DNA of 60,375 nt from Vicinamibacteria bacterium (GTDB lineage Bacteria > Acidobacteriota > Vicinamibacteria > Fen-336). The first letter of the stretch is position 1; every line of letters starts with the position of its first letter. The DNA lies in assembly GCA_023701125.1 (NCBI GenBank), contig JAMPXO010000014.1, forward strand, positions 1-60,375, in the 5' to 3' direction. The notes under the pieces were generated by a model. That model saw only the letters and a list, made by a program, of their open reading frames with translations, searched no databases and was not told where the DNA came from. Positions 34,088-42,677 of this stretch are shown here, piece by piece. The translations under genes and the position numbers were made by a program.

Positions 34088-35311
34088 TCAGAAGAAGAGC
34101 TGGAGTTCGACGACGAACTGCTTGTAGTCGCAGTCCTCGCGATTTTCGAACTGCGCGTTGGAGAACTCGCCCGTCAGCTTCAGGCTCTGGCCCCAGATGT
34201 AGTAATGGGCGCCGATCGAGTACCAGTCGACCATCTCGTCGTAGACGTCGAGCAGCGATGCGAATCGCCACTTCTCGTAGCGGCCGAAGATCTGGACCGG
34301 AGCACCGGGCAGCAGGTAGCCGGCCTTGGCGTACCAGCCATTTTTCTCGCCGTTCAGCCCGACAGCGCCCGGGTCGGGCGTCGCGCCCGCGTAGGCGTCG
34401 TCCAGGTCGACCTTCTCGTACGCGCCGGAGAGGGTGACCGTGCCCGCCTTCGCGAACGGGTACTCGAAGAAGCCGTCCACCGTCCACGCCTGGTAGTCAC
34501 GCGGCTGCAACTGGTTGACCGTGTCGGTGTACGTGACGTCCTTCTCGAACTGGTACGCGCCGCCGACCGTCAGCACCTTCTTGGTGCCGAGGTAGGTGCC
34601 CTTGTACCCGTACCCGTTCTCGGGATCGAGCAGGGTGACGTGGCCGCGGGCCGAGTAGCGCAGGTTCGACGACGGCGCCGTGTAGCCGCCGACCGCCGGC
34701 CGGCCCTCCATCGCATCGACGCGGTACTGGAAGCGATCGTCGAACAGGTTGCCCCAGACCGCCACGCCCGTGTCGCGGGTGCCCCCGTAGGCGGTGCGGA
34801 TGAACAGCGAGCGGTCGAGGGTCAGCGGGTCCTCGCACGACTCGAGGTTCTCGCGCGACAGGTTGTACTTGAACTTGCCGGCGTTGATCTTGAAGGCGGG
34901 ATTGAAGTCGAACGTCATCCGGGCGTCGAGGACCTGGAAGTCCGAGCCGGTGTTCTGGCCGGCCACTTCGACGGCGCCGATGTTGATGTTCTCGTTGAAC
35001 TCGGTCTGGACGTAGAAGCTGAACTTGTCGCCCCAGCCGCCGCGCAGGGCGATGCGGTTGCGGCGGAAGCCGAAGCTCATCGTGCCGTCGTCGCCGTCGA
35101 TGCCGGATCCGACGTCGCGCGACGTCAGCCGCAGCTGGCCCTTGTAGTTGAAGACGAGCAGGCCCTTGTCCTCCTCGCCGAAGGTGATCTTCGCCACGTC
35201 CTCGCCCCACGGCGGCGCGGTCATCGCGTCGCCGGCCCAGGCGGGAGCCGCGAGCAGCCCGAGCGCCAGGCTCAGGGCCGCGGCGCGGGCGTCAGTGCGG
35301 GATTTCGTCAT
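34088..35311 (-). CDS. Outer-membrane beta-barrel protein (ExtI-like porin)
   Basis: The start is ATG 35311 (MTKSRTDARAAALSLALGLL), after AAGGAGACAGTTCC; the protein has 407 residues with a signal peptide ending WA-GD. It is a phosphate-selective-porin (OprO/P)-like barrel: LLVFNYKGQLRLTSRDVG, FGFRRNRIALRGGWGDKFSF, VLDARMTFDFNPAFKINAGK, SLFIRTAYGGTRDTGVAVWG, and a terminal strand FVVELQLFF ending in Phe, the barrel-insertion signal. It lies between the rhodanese-like lipoprotein and ExtJ/ExtK-like genes. In Geobacter the ExtI barrel forms part of an extracellular electron-transfer conduit and was linked to selenite handling; this is from memory. Confidence 0.88.
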   Translation of the reverse strand: MTKSRTDARAAALSLALGLLAAPAWAGDAMTAPPWGEDVAKITFGEEDKGLLVFNYKGQLRLTSRDVGSGIDGDDGTMSFGFRRNRIALRGGWGDKFSFYVQTEFNENINIGAVEVAGQNTGSDFQVLDARMTFDFNPAFKINAGKFKYNLSRENLESCEDPLTLDRSLFIRTAYGGTRDTGVAVWGNLFDDRFQYRVDAMEGRPAVGGYTAPSSNLRYSARGHVTLLDPENGYGYKGTYLGTKKVLTVGGAYQFEKDVTYTDTVNQLQPRDYQAWTVDGFFEYPFAKAGTVTLSGAYEKVDLDDAYAGATPDPGAVGLNGEKNGWYAKAGYLLPGAPVQIFGRYEKWRFASLLDVYDEMVDWYSIGAHYYIWGQSLKLTGEFSNAQFENREDCDYKQFVVELQLFF

Positions 35312-35367
35312 GGAACTGTCTCCTTGGTCGTTTCGTGGAATCCCTGTCTGGTCCGCGCGGGCCAGGC

Positions 35368-36690
35368 CTAGCAACCGCTGCCGCCGCCGCCGCCCGGTGC
35401 GGGTGTCGACGGGCTGCCACCGCTGCCGGCCATGTGCCGCTTGTCGGCGGTCTCGACCTGGTTGCCCTCAGGCTGGGTCGGCAGGTACACGAAGCTGCCG
35501 GGGACGAAGAGGTTCTCGCCGGGGACCGGCGCCGGCAGCGTGCCGATCGAACGCGGCGACGCGGTGCCCGGCGTGACGCCGTCGAAGGCCCAGGTGGCAG
35601 CCTGCGACGCGGTCGCGCCGGCCTGCAGGATTCGGGCCGTCGAGTAGTTGTTCCACTGCGACGCGGAGGCGTCGTACAGGATCACGTCGCCCTCCGGTAC
35701 CCCCAGCACCGCGTCGAACAGCACGAACGTGGGCGAGGCGCTGGTCGAGGTGAAGCACATGACCAGCAGCTTCTTGCTTGGCGAGAGGAAGGCGGGGGTG
35801 GTGCCGTCCATGACGGGCGAGGCGGCCATCGCTGAGATCAGGGCGTCACGGGAGGGGTAGAGCCGGTTGCGGGTCGCCTCGCCGTTGACGCGCGAGGTCA
35901 GGAACTGGGTGGCGCTGCTGCCCCGGTAGGTGTTGGCGAGGTACGGCGTGGTCGCGAAGCTCCGCACGTCGAGCAGTTGCCAGGTGTTCAGCAGGGTGCG
36001 ATCACGGTTGATGTTGTCGACCATCGTCAGCATCTCGCCGACCGAGTAGCGCACGACGTCCTTCAGGTTCTGGTTGGCGGAAACCGTGTATGTCGACTTC
36101 GGCACCGACACGACCGCGTCGGTCAGGGGCTGGCCGGCGACCTCCCAGGCGTCGTCGCCGCCGTTGAGGATCTTGATCCGATCGCGGGAGAAGCCCCAGT
36201 AGCGGAAGGTCCAGTAGGCAACGGAGACCTGGTACATTTCGAGGTCCGAGGACGCTTTCGGTGCCGTGAGCACGATCGTCGTCTGCCCGTCGATCCCCAG
36301 CCTCTGGACCAAGGCGTCCATCACCGGGCCGCTGAGCATCATCTGGATGGTCGGGCCCAGACCCTCCTCGCGGGTCATCGTGAGTTCGGCCGACTGCAGC
36401 ACCACGGCGTCGGGAATGTGGCGCCGGGCGACGAACGACGCCGGGGTGGTCAAGGCCACGACGACGACGCGGTCGGCGGTGCCGAACGGGGCGTTGATCT
36501 TGCCCTCGTCGGCCCACTTGATCAGCGTCTGGGCGGAGATGATTGCGCCCACGTCGGTGCTGCTGACGGGGTTCTTGTAGCTCGTGGTGCCGGCGGTCTC
36601 GCCGGCGCAGCCGGCGAGGCCCACCAACAGGGCCAGAGCCAGGCTGAGCGCCGCGGCGGGCACACCCAATTTCTTCGAGGACGACGCCAT
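35368..36690 (-). CDS. Tandem rhodanese-like lipoprotein (ExtH-like)
   Basis: I choose ATG 36690 (MASSSKKLGVPAAALSLALA) with CGGAGGC upstream, giving 440 residues. The signal ends at a lipobox (VGLAGC). Two rhodanese domains follow. The first (DRVVVVALTTPASFVARRHI to YWTFRYWGFSRDRIKILNGG) has no cysteine in its active loop (LTAPKASSDL). The second has LLVMCFTSTSASPT, with Cys in the catalytic position, and FDAVLGVPEGDVILYDASAS. The tail is GGGGGSGC with a terminal Cys. Rhodaneses move sulphur (or selenium) as a persulphide. It is the first gene of the conduit set. Confidence 0.85.
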   Translation of the reverse strand: MASSSKKLGVPAAALSLALALLVGLAGCAGETAGTTSYKNPVSSTDVGAIISAQTLIKWADEGKINAPFGTADRVVVVALTTPASFVARRHIPDAVVLQSAELTMTREEGLGPTIQMMLSGPVMDALVQRLGIDGQTTIVLTAPKASSDLEMYQVSVAYWTFRYWGFSRDRIKILNGGDDAWEVAGQPLTDAVVSVPKSTYTVSANQNLKDVVRYSVGEMLTMVDNINRDRTLLNTWQLLDVRSFATTPYLANTYRGSSATQFLTSRVNGEATRNRLYPSRDALISAMAASPVMDGTTPAFLSPSKKLLVMCFTSTSASPTFVLFDAVLGVPEGDVILYDASASQWNNYSTARILQAGATASQAATWAFDGVTPGTASPRSIGTLPAPVPGENLFVPGSFVYLPTQPEGNQVETADKRHMAGSGGSPSTPAPGGGGGSGC

Positions 36691-37066
36691 ACGTGCCTCC
36701 GAAAGGATCGCGTTGTGGGGGAATCCGACACTCGGGAAGTGCGGTGCGCGCGGCCCGGGAGGGGCTGAAGTCGGCCGCGCGCAGAACTCGGGATGCATGG
36801 AATGAAGCCACACGAAGAGCGACTCCGAAGCACGCTCCCGAGTTTTCGGCGTGCTTCAGGGGGGACCTTCAGGCCGCGCAATTGCGGCCAGTGGCGCTCT
36901 TCGCGACACCGCTGTGCAAGAACCGTGCAGCGGCAGAATTGCGCGGCGCGTCAGGCGGCGGGAACCGCAGCAAGTGGCGCCGGACGGGGCGGGGGCGGTC
37001 GCTGGCGGACCGCGGGTCCGGGCTGCGGCGCGGGTCCCCGTCGGGGACCCGCGCCTCACGACGGGA
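36691..37066. other. 376-bp leader region before the rhodanese/conduit operon
   Basis: No gene is seen. Notable pieces are a long hairpin at 36827-36857, an imperfect palindrome GCCGCGCAATTGCGGC at about 36872-36888 that could be an operator, and a G+C-rich stretch at 36990-37060 just after the DUF2911 stop. A promoter for the rhodanese gene should lie here, but I cannot pick one with confidence. Confidence 0.5.
36827..36857. promoter_or_regulatory. Hairpin in the leader of the conduit operon
   Basis: GAAGCACG and CGTGCTTC pair as 8 bp. Inside are CCGA and TCGG around a GTTT loop, with a three-base bulge CTC on one side. It lies 137 bases upstream of the rhodanese start. It could be a terminator for the upstream DUF2911 message or a leader element; no U-tract follows. 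Confidence 0.45.
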
Positions 37067-37657
37067 TTACTTCGTGGGCTTGAGGTCGATCGCCCAGGCG
37101 CGATCGCCCCACGACATCTGCAGCCGGCCGCCCGGCGGCTCGGCCACCAGCTCGATCGTGAACTGCTCGACCGGGGCGGCCGGAGCCGCCAGCAGCTTGA
37201 GCGGCACGCGGGCCGCTTCTTTCGCGCCGATCGTCTTGTCGTAGTCCTGCATCACCGGCCACGGCGCGTTCTTCAGCGCCTCCGGGGCCTTGTCCCAGGT
37301 CTGGCCCAGCGGCACGCCGTGGTCGTGGTTGAACAGCAGCGACCAGTCGCCCGTGGCCGGGGCGTGGACGTAGAGCGAGTACTTGCCGGCCTTCAGCAAC
37401 CTGCCGCCGACCAGCACGTCGGCCTCGGCGGTCAGCGTGGTGACCTGGTTGGCGCCGGCCCGCCACACGCGATCGGCGGCGAGCTGCGAGAGCAACTGGT
37501 CGAGAGTCCGGCCCTTCAGCGATGGCCGGCCGTAGTCGACCGACACCTTCTTGCCGCCGACCAGCACGGACGGGTTGCCGCGCGGGATCGCGTCCTGCGC
37601 GATGGCGGTCGTCGCCGCCAGGGTGAGAGCCGCGAGCGCGGCCAGCATCTTTCGCAT
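37067..37657 (-). CDS. Secreted DUF2911 protein
   Basis: The start is ATG 37657 (MRKMLAALAALTLAATTAIA) with AGGAGAG upstream; 196 residues, signal peptide cut after AIA-QD. The DUF2911 domain is clear: VDYGRPSLKGRTLDQLL, WRAGANQVTTLTAEADVLVG, GKYSLYVHAPATGDWSLLFN, AARVPLKLLAAPAAPVEQFT and LQMSWGDRAWAIDL. The family is widespread in Bacteroidota and Acidobacteriota; its function is unknown. It is 20 bases after gatB and probably cotranscribed with it. Confidence 0.9.
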   Translation of the reverse strand: MRKMLAALAALTLAATTAIAQDAIPRGNPSVLVGGKKVSVDYGRPSLKGRTLDQLLSQLAADRVWRAGANQVTTLTAEADVLVGGRLLKAGKYSLYVHAPATGDWSLLFNHDHGVPLGQTWDKAPEALKNAPWPVMQDYDKTIGAKEAARVPLKLLAAPAAPVEQFTIELVAEPPGGRLQMSWGDRAWAIDLKPTK

Positions 37658-37677
37658 CGTTCCACTCTCTCCTGAGA

Positions 37678-39183
37678 TCACGCCGCCGGCCCGTCGAGCG
37701 CCTTCTTCAAGAGCGCGTTCAGGGTCTGCGGGTTGGCCTTGCCCCCGGTCTTCTTCATCACCTGTCCCACGAACCAGCCGAGCGTGCCGGTCTTGCCCTT
37801 GCGGTAGGTCGCGACCTGCTCGGGGCTCTGCGCGATCACCTCGTCGATCGCCTTCTGCAGCGCGCCCTCGTCGCTGACCTGGACCAGGCCCTCGCGGGCC
37901 ACGATCGCGCCGGGCGCATCGCCCGTCGCCCACATCTTCTCGAACACGTCCTTGGCGATCTTGCCGCTGATGGTGCCGCCATCGAGCAGCTTGACCAGCT
38001 CGGCCAGCGCCTCGGGCGTGACCGGCGAGGCGGCGATCTCGCGGCCGTCCTCGTTCAGCTTGCGCAACACCTCGTTCATCACCCAGTTGGACGTCGCCTT
38101 GGCGTTGCCGGCGGTCTTCGCCGCGGCCTCGTAGTAGTCGGCCACGGCGCGCGAGAGGGTCAGCACCGAGGCGTCGTAGTCGGGGATGGCGTACTGGGCG
38201 ACGAAGCGGCGGCGCTTGTCGGCCGGCAGCTCGGGCAGCGCGGCCGTGACCTCCGCGATCCAGGCCGCACTCACCACCAGCGGCGGCAGGTCGGGCTCGG
38301 GGAAGTAGCGGTAGTCGTGCGACTCCTCCTTGGAGCGCATCGCCACCGTCTCGCCGCGATCGGCGTTCCACAGCCGGGTCTCGAGCGGGATCTTCTGGCC
38401 GGCGTCGAGCAGCGCCGCGTGGCGCAGGATCTCGTGCTCGATCGCGCGGGCGACGTTGCGGAACGAGTTGAGGTTCTTGATCTCGCTGCGGGTGCCGAAC
38501 GCCTCGCTGCCGCGCGGGCGCAGCGAGATGTTGGCGTCGCAGCGCAGCGAACCCTCTTCCATGTTGCCGTCGGAGACGCCCGCGTACAGCAGCACCGCCT
38601 TGAGCGCCGTCAGGTACTCGTAGGCCTCTTCGGCGCTGCGCATGTCGGGCCGGGAGACGATCTCGATCAGCGGCACGCTGGAGCGGTTGAAGTCGACGCC
38701 GCTGCGCTCGGAGGACCACGGCATCCCCTCGTGCAGCATCTTGCCGGCGTCCTCCTCCATGTGGATGCGCTCGAGGCGGACCTGGCGCCAGCCGCCATCG
38801 CCGGCCGGGATCTCGACCGCGCCGTCAGTCGCCAGCGGCTGGTCGTACTGCGAGATCTGGTAGCCCTTGGGCAGGTCCGGGTAGAAGTAGTTCTTGCGGG
38901 CGAAGACCGAGACCTCGTGGACCTGGCAGCGGGTGGCGATCGCGGCTCGCAGCGCGAGCTCGACGGCCTCGCGCGACAACACGGGCAGCGCGCCGGGCAG
39001 GCCCAGGCAGACCGGGCACACCAGCGTGTTGGGCTCGCCCCCGAAGCGGTTGGGGCAGCCGCAGAAGATCTTGGTCCGGGTCAGCAGCTGGCAGTGCACC
39101 TCGAGCCCGATCACGGGCTCGTAGCGCGCCAGCACGTCCTCGCGGGAAGCAGAAACGCCGTCGGCGGGGGGCATGGAAACCAC
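37678..39183 (-). CDS. gatB: Asp-tRNA(Asn)/Glu-tRNA(Gln) amidotransferase subunit B
   Basis: The protein has 501 residues, the normal length. It binds the mischarged tRNA and activates its side chain with ATP while GatA supplies ammonia. Marks: YEPVIGLEVHCQLLTRTKIF, a zinc site CGCPNRFGG...CPVCLGLPG, KNYFYPDLPKGYQISQYDQP, the HMEEDAGKMLHE box, DFNRSSVPLIEIVSRPD and the YqeY-like C-terminal domain (ISGKIAKDVFEKMW). ATG 39183 has no clear ribosome-binding site; ATG 39174 is an alternative. gatA and gatC are not in the window. Confidence 0.96.
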   Translation of the reverse strand: MVSMPPADGVSASREDVLARYEPVIGLEVHCQLLTRTKIFCGCPNRFGGEPNTLVCPVCLGLPGALPVLSREAVELALRAAIATRCQVHEVSVFARKNYFYPDLPKGYQISQYDQPLATDGAVEIPAGDGGWRQVRLERIHMEEDAGKMLHEGMPWSSERSGVDFNRSSVPLIEIVSRPDMRSAEEAYEYLTALKAVLLYAGVSDGNMEEGSLRCDANISLRPRGSEAFGTRSEIKNLNSFRNVARAIEHEILRHAALLDAGQKIPLETRLWNADRGETVAMRSKEESHDYRYFPEPDLPPLVVSAAWIAEVTAALPELPADKRRRFVAQYAIPDYDASVLTLSRAVADYYEAAAKTAGNAKATSNWVMNEVLRKLNEDGREIAASPVTPEALAELVKLLDGGTISGKIAKDVFEKMWATGDAPGAIVAREGLVQVSDEGALQKAIDEVIAQSPEQVATYRKGKTGTLGWFVGQVMKKTGGKANPQTLNALLKKALDGPAA

Positions 39184-39238
39184 ATTGTAGTGGATTGGCT
39201 AGAATCCCCCGTTCCCGCGGCTTGACGAGGAGAAGGCG

Positions 39239-39772
39239 ATGACCAACAAGGACGCGCTGGGCCGCCTGCTCGAGTACACGGTCTGGGCCAACCGGCGCGT
39301 CCTGCGCACGGCGATCCAACTCCCGCCGGCCGAGCTGGTCAAGCCGCTGGGGGGCAGCTTCGGCTCGCTGCGCGGCACCTTCACCCACATGATGGGCGCC
39401 GAGTGGCTGTGGCTCGAGCGGTTCCAGGGGCGCTCGCCGGACAAGGTCTTCGACGAGACGGAGTTCGACGACCTGCTCGCGTTGCGCGAGCGCTGGGGGG
39501 CGATCGAGGATGCGCGCGCGCGCTGGTTCCGCGACATGCCCGACGATTTCGTCTCGCGCCGGGTCGCCTACAAGACGCTCGCCGGCAACCCGGGCGAGGC
39601 GCCGATGTGGCAACTCATCCAGCACGTCGCCAACCACGCGACCTATCACCGCGGCCAGGCCGTGTTCATGCTCAAGCTGCTGGGCGCGACCCCGGCGGCC
39701 ACGGACCTCGTGCTGTGGGACCGCGAGAAGCTCGCGCTCAAGGAGCGCGAGAAGGCCGGGCTCGTCGGCTAG
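39239..39772 (+). CDS. DinB-family protein
   Basis: The 177-residue cytoplasmic protein begins at ATG 39239 after GAGGAGAAGG. It is a four-helix bundle with the three metal-binding His of the family: His 50 in GTFTHMMGAEWLWLERF, and the pair in QHVANHATYHRGQAVFM. DinB/YfiT-like proteins act as thiol-dependent transferases, for example with mycothiol or bacillithiol, or remain uncharacterised; the thiol used here is unknown. It is followed four bases later by the Coa1-like gene. Confidence 0.9.
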   Translation: MTNKDALGRLLEYTVWANRRVLRTAIQLPPAELVKPLGGSFGSLRGTFTHMMGAEWLWLERFQGRSPDKVFDETEFDDLLALRERWGAIEDARARWFRDMPDDFVSRRVAYKTLAGNPGEAPMWQLIQHVANHATYHRGQAVFMLKLLGATPAATDLVLWDREKLALKEREKAGLVG

Positions 39773-39775
39773 GAC

Positions 39776-40174
39776 GTGGCTCCCCGCGGCCGGACCGCGG
39801 CGGTACTGGGTCTCGCCGCGCTGCTCGCCGCGGCCGGCGCCGCGCTGCTGGTCGGCGCCGCGGACCGCACGCTGCGCCGCTCGGAGCCCTATCGGCTCGC
39901 CCTCGAGCGGCTGCGCAGCGACCCCCGCGCCGCGCGCGAGCTGGGCGCGCCGATGGTCGCGCGCGGCTTCGCCACTTCGCGCTCGTTTCGCACCGCAGAC
40001 CTGCGCTCTGCGCGGCTGAGCTTCGGCGTCGCCGGCCCCCGCGGCGAGGCCCGGGTCGAAGCTCACGCCCACCGCCGCGACGGCCGCTGGTCGCTCGACG
40101 CGCTGTGGCTGCACCGCCCGCCGGCGCCGCCGCTGGCGCTGGTCGGCGAGCGTCCCCCCCGACCGGCGCCCTGA
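39776..40174 (+). CDS. Coa1/Tim21-like membrane protein
   Basis: This 132-residue protein starts at GTG 39776. There is one N-terminal helix (about 7-28). The rest matches the cytochrome oxidase assembly factor 1-like domain: [20 protein letters not shown] followed by [14 protein letters not shown] and [20 protein letters not shown], closing with LDALWLH. It is predicted to sit at the membrane and help assemble or stabilise other proteins; in bacteria the role is untested. It directly follows the DinB-family gene. Confidence 0.75.
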   Translation: MAPRGRTAAVLGLAALLAAAGAALLVGAADRTLRRSEPYRLALERLRSDPRAARELGAPMVARGFATSRSFRTADLRSARLSFGVAGPRGEARVEAHAHRRDGRWSLDALWLHRPPAPPLALVGERPPRPAP

Positions 40175-40214
40175 GCCGGCGTTTCAGGGCCCCGGTGATA
40201 GTCTGATCGGCGCC

Positions 40215-41252
40215 ATGGAGAACTTCGTCGACCTGCGCTCGGACACCGTGACGCGGCCGACGCCCAGCATGCGCCAGGCGATGGCCGAGGCCGAGGTGGG
40301 CGACGACGTGTACGGCGAGGACCCCACCGTCAACCGGCTCGAGGCCGAGGCCGCCGCGCTGCTGGGCTTCGAGGCCGCGTTGTTCGTGCCCACCGGCTCG
40401 ATGGGCAACGAGATCGCGATCGGCCTGCACACGCGGCCCGGCCAGGAAGTGCTGGCCGAGGAGCGCGCGCACGTGATCCGCTACGAGCTGTGCGCGATGG
40501 CCGCGCTGTTCGGCGCGATGCCGAAGCCGGTCCGCGCGGAGGACGGCCACCTGCGCCCCGAGCACGTCCGGGCGTCGGCCGGCCCGCGCCCCTACTACGC
40601 CAACGAGGTCGGCCTGGTCGTGCTCGAGAACAGCGCCAACCTCGCCGGCGGCACCGTGCAGGCGCCGGCCGAGGCCGCTGCCGTGATCGCGGCCGCGCGC
40701 GAGGCCGGCTTCCGCGTCCACGTCGACGGCGCGCGGCTGTGGAACGCCGCGGTCGCCCTGGGCGTCCCTCCCGCGGAGCTGGTGCGCGGCGCCGACTCGG
40801 TGATGGTCTGCCTGTCGAAGGGGCTGTGCGCGCCGGTCGGCTCGCTGATCGCGGGCAGCCGCGGTTTCGTGACCGAGGCCCGCAAGCTGCGCAAGCGGAT
40901 GGGCGGCGGCATGCGCCAGGTCGGCGTGCTGGCCGCCGCGGGCCGCGTCGCGCTGCTCGAGATGCGGGCGCGGCTCGGCGACGACCACGACAACGCGAGG
41001 CGGCTGTTCCAGGCGCTCAGCGACTGCCCGGGCGTCGAACCGGTGCCGCCGCGCACCAACATCGTGGTCGCGCGGCTGACCGACCGCGACGCCCCCGGCG
41101 TCGTCTCGGCGCTGCGCGACGAAGGCGTGCTGGCGTCCGCGATGGACGCCACGACCTTGCGCCTCGTCACCCACCACGACGCGCCGCGGGCCGCCTGCGA
41201 GCGAGCCGCGGAAGCGTTGCGCCGCGCGTTCCGGGGGCCGGCCCCGGCTTGA
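40215..41252 (+). CDS. ltaE: Low-specificity L-threonine aldolase
   Basis: The 345-residue PLP enzyme splits threonine into glycine and acetaldehyde. Marks: [20 protein letters not shown] at the N-terminus, [52 protein letters not shown] (Asp for the PLP ring nitrogen) and [20 protein letters not shown] with the Schiff-base Lys. Length is normal. The stop overlaps the TTG start of the following oxidoreductase (TTGA). Confidence 0.93.
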   Translation: MENFVDLRSDTVTRPTPSMRQAMAEAEVGDDVYGEDPTVNRLEAEAAALLGFEAALFVPTGSMGNEIAIGLHTRPGQEVLAEERAHVIRYELCAMAALFGAMPKPVRAEDGHLRPEHVRASAGPRPYYANEVGLVVLENSANLAGGTVQAPAEAAAVIAAAREAGFRVHVDGARLWNAAVALGVPPAELVRGADSVMVCLSKGLCAPVGSLIAGSRGFVTEARKLRKRMGGGMRQVGVLAAAGRVALLEMRARLGDDHDNARRLFQALSDCPGVEPVPPRTNIVVARLTDRDAPGVVSALRDEGVLASAMDATTLRLVTHHDAPRAACERAAEALRRAFRGPAPA

Positions 41253-42643
41253 AGCGCGACCTCGCCGCGCTGGCCGCGCGCGAGCACGACCTGCTCGTGG
41301 TCGGCGGCGGCTTCTCGGGCGCGGCCGTGCTGCGGGAAGCGGCCTGCGCGGGCCTCGACGCGGCGCTGGTCGAAGCCCGCGACTTCGCCTCCGGCGCGTC
41401 GTGGCACTCCCTGCGCACCGTGCACGGCGGCTTGCGCCACTTGCAGCGCGCGGACGTGGCGGGCCTGCGCGAGTCGATGCGCGAACGACGCGCCCTGCTG
41501 CGCACGGCGCCGTGGGCCGTGCGGCCGCTGGGCTTTCTGGTGCCCGCGGAGAGCGTGGGCCGGCTGGCGTTCCTCGCAGCCGGGGTCAAGGCCGCGGAGT
41601 GGTTGTGCCCCGACCGCAACGCTGGCCTGGCCGCGGCGGACGTGATGCCGGCCGCCCGCGTGCTGGGCCCCGCCGCCGTCGCGCACGAGGTGCCGGGGCT
41701 GCGCGGCACGGCCGGCGGCGTGGTCTGGTGGGACGCCCAGGCGGTGCACGCCGAGCGTCTGGTGCTGTCGATGCTGGTCGACGCCGGGGAGCAGGGTGCC
41801 GGTTGCGCGAACCACGCCGCGGTCGAGGCGCTGCTCGTGCGCGACGGCGTCGTGCGCGGGGCCCGCGTCCGCGACGCGCGCGGCGGCGACGTGTTCGAGA
41901 TCGCCGCCCGCGCGGTCGTGCTGGCGGCCAACGAGGGCGCCGCGCCGCTGCTCGCCGCTTCCGGGCTCGCCGCGGCCCCCGCCCCCTGGCTGGAGGCGGT
42001 CAACCTCGTGCTCGACCGCGACCTGGGCCCCGCGCACGCGGTCGGGGCGCGGGCCGGCGGCCGCTTCCTGTTCACCGCACCGTGGGCTGGCGGGACCCTG
42101 ATCGGCACCGAGTACGGACCGGCCGGGGTCGACGCCGGGGCGTTCCTGGAGCTGGCCCGCGAAGCGTTCCCGTGGGCCGGGCTCGACGCGCGCGACGTCG
42201 CCTACGTCCACCGCGGCCGGGTGCCCGGCGTGTCCGGCGCCCGGTTGTGGACCCATCACCGGCTGGAGTCGCCGTGCCGCGGGCTGCACGTGCTGACGGC
42301 GGCCAAATTCACGACGGCTCGTGCCGCCGCCGCGCAGACGGTCGACGCCGTGTTGGCCGCCACGGGTCGCACGGGCGGCGCCCGCGACACCGCCGCCCGG
42401 CCGCTGCCCGACCTGAGCCCGCCGCCGGACCTCACGGCCGCGGCGCGCCAGGCCGTCGAAGGCCTGATGGCGCAGACGCTGGCGGACGTGGTGCTGCGCC
42501 GGCTGAGCGCCGTCCCGCGCCGGCCCGACGCCGCGCGGATCGCCGCGGCCGAGGCGGCCCTGCTGGCGGCGGGCGCCAGTTCCCAACAGCTCGCCGCCGA
42601 GCGCGCCGGGCTCCAGCAGGCACTCGGGGAGCCAGGCGGCTAG
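41249..42643 (+). CDS. FAD-dependent oxidoreductase, glycerol-3-phosphate dehydrogenase-like
   Basis: The protein has 464 residues from TTG 41249. The dinucleotide-binding fold is at the start: [20 protein letters not shown], then [20 protein letters not shown] with the HGGLRHLQ motif typical of GlpD/GlpA enzymes. Later parts are [19 protein letters not shown] and [17 protein letters not shown] (FAD-binding end). The C-terminal helical domain of GlpD is short. It probably oxidises glycerol-3-phosphate or a similar hydroxy-acid and passes electrons to quinone. It is translationally coupled to the threonine aldolase gene. Confidence 0.88.
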   Translation: MKRDLAALAAREHDLLVVGGGFSGAAVLREAACAGLDAALVEARDFASGASWHSLRTVHGGLRHLQRADVAGLRESMRERRALLRTAPWAVRPLGFLVPAESVGRLAFLAAGVKAAEWLCPDRNAGLAAADVMPAARVLGPAAVAHEVPGLRGTAGGVVWWDAQAVHAERLVLSMLVDAGEQGAGCANHAAVEALLVRDGVVRGARVRDARGGDVFEIAARAVVLAANEGAAPLLAASGLAAAPAPWLEAVNLVLDRDLGPAHAVGARAGGRFLFTAPWAGGTLIGTEYGPAGVDAGAFLELAREAFPWAGLDARDVAYVHRGRVPGVSGARLWTHHRLESPCRGLHVLTAAKFTTARAAAAQTVDAVLAATGRTGGARDTAARPLPDLSPPPDLTAAARQAVEGLMAQTLADVVLRRLSAVPRRPDAARIAAAEAALLAAGASSQQLAAERAGLQQALGEPGG

Positions 42644-42677
42644 AATCAGGGCTCCCTCGCTGGAGCCCGGAGAGCCT

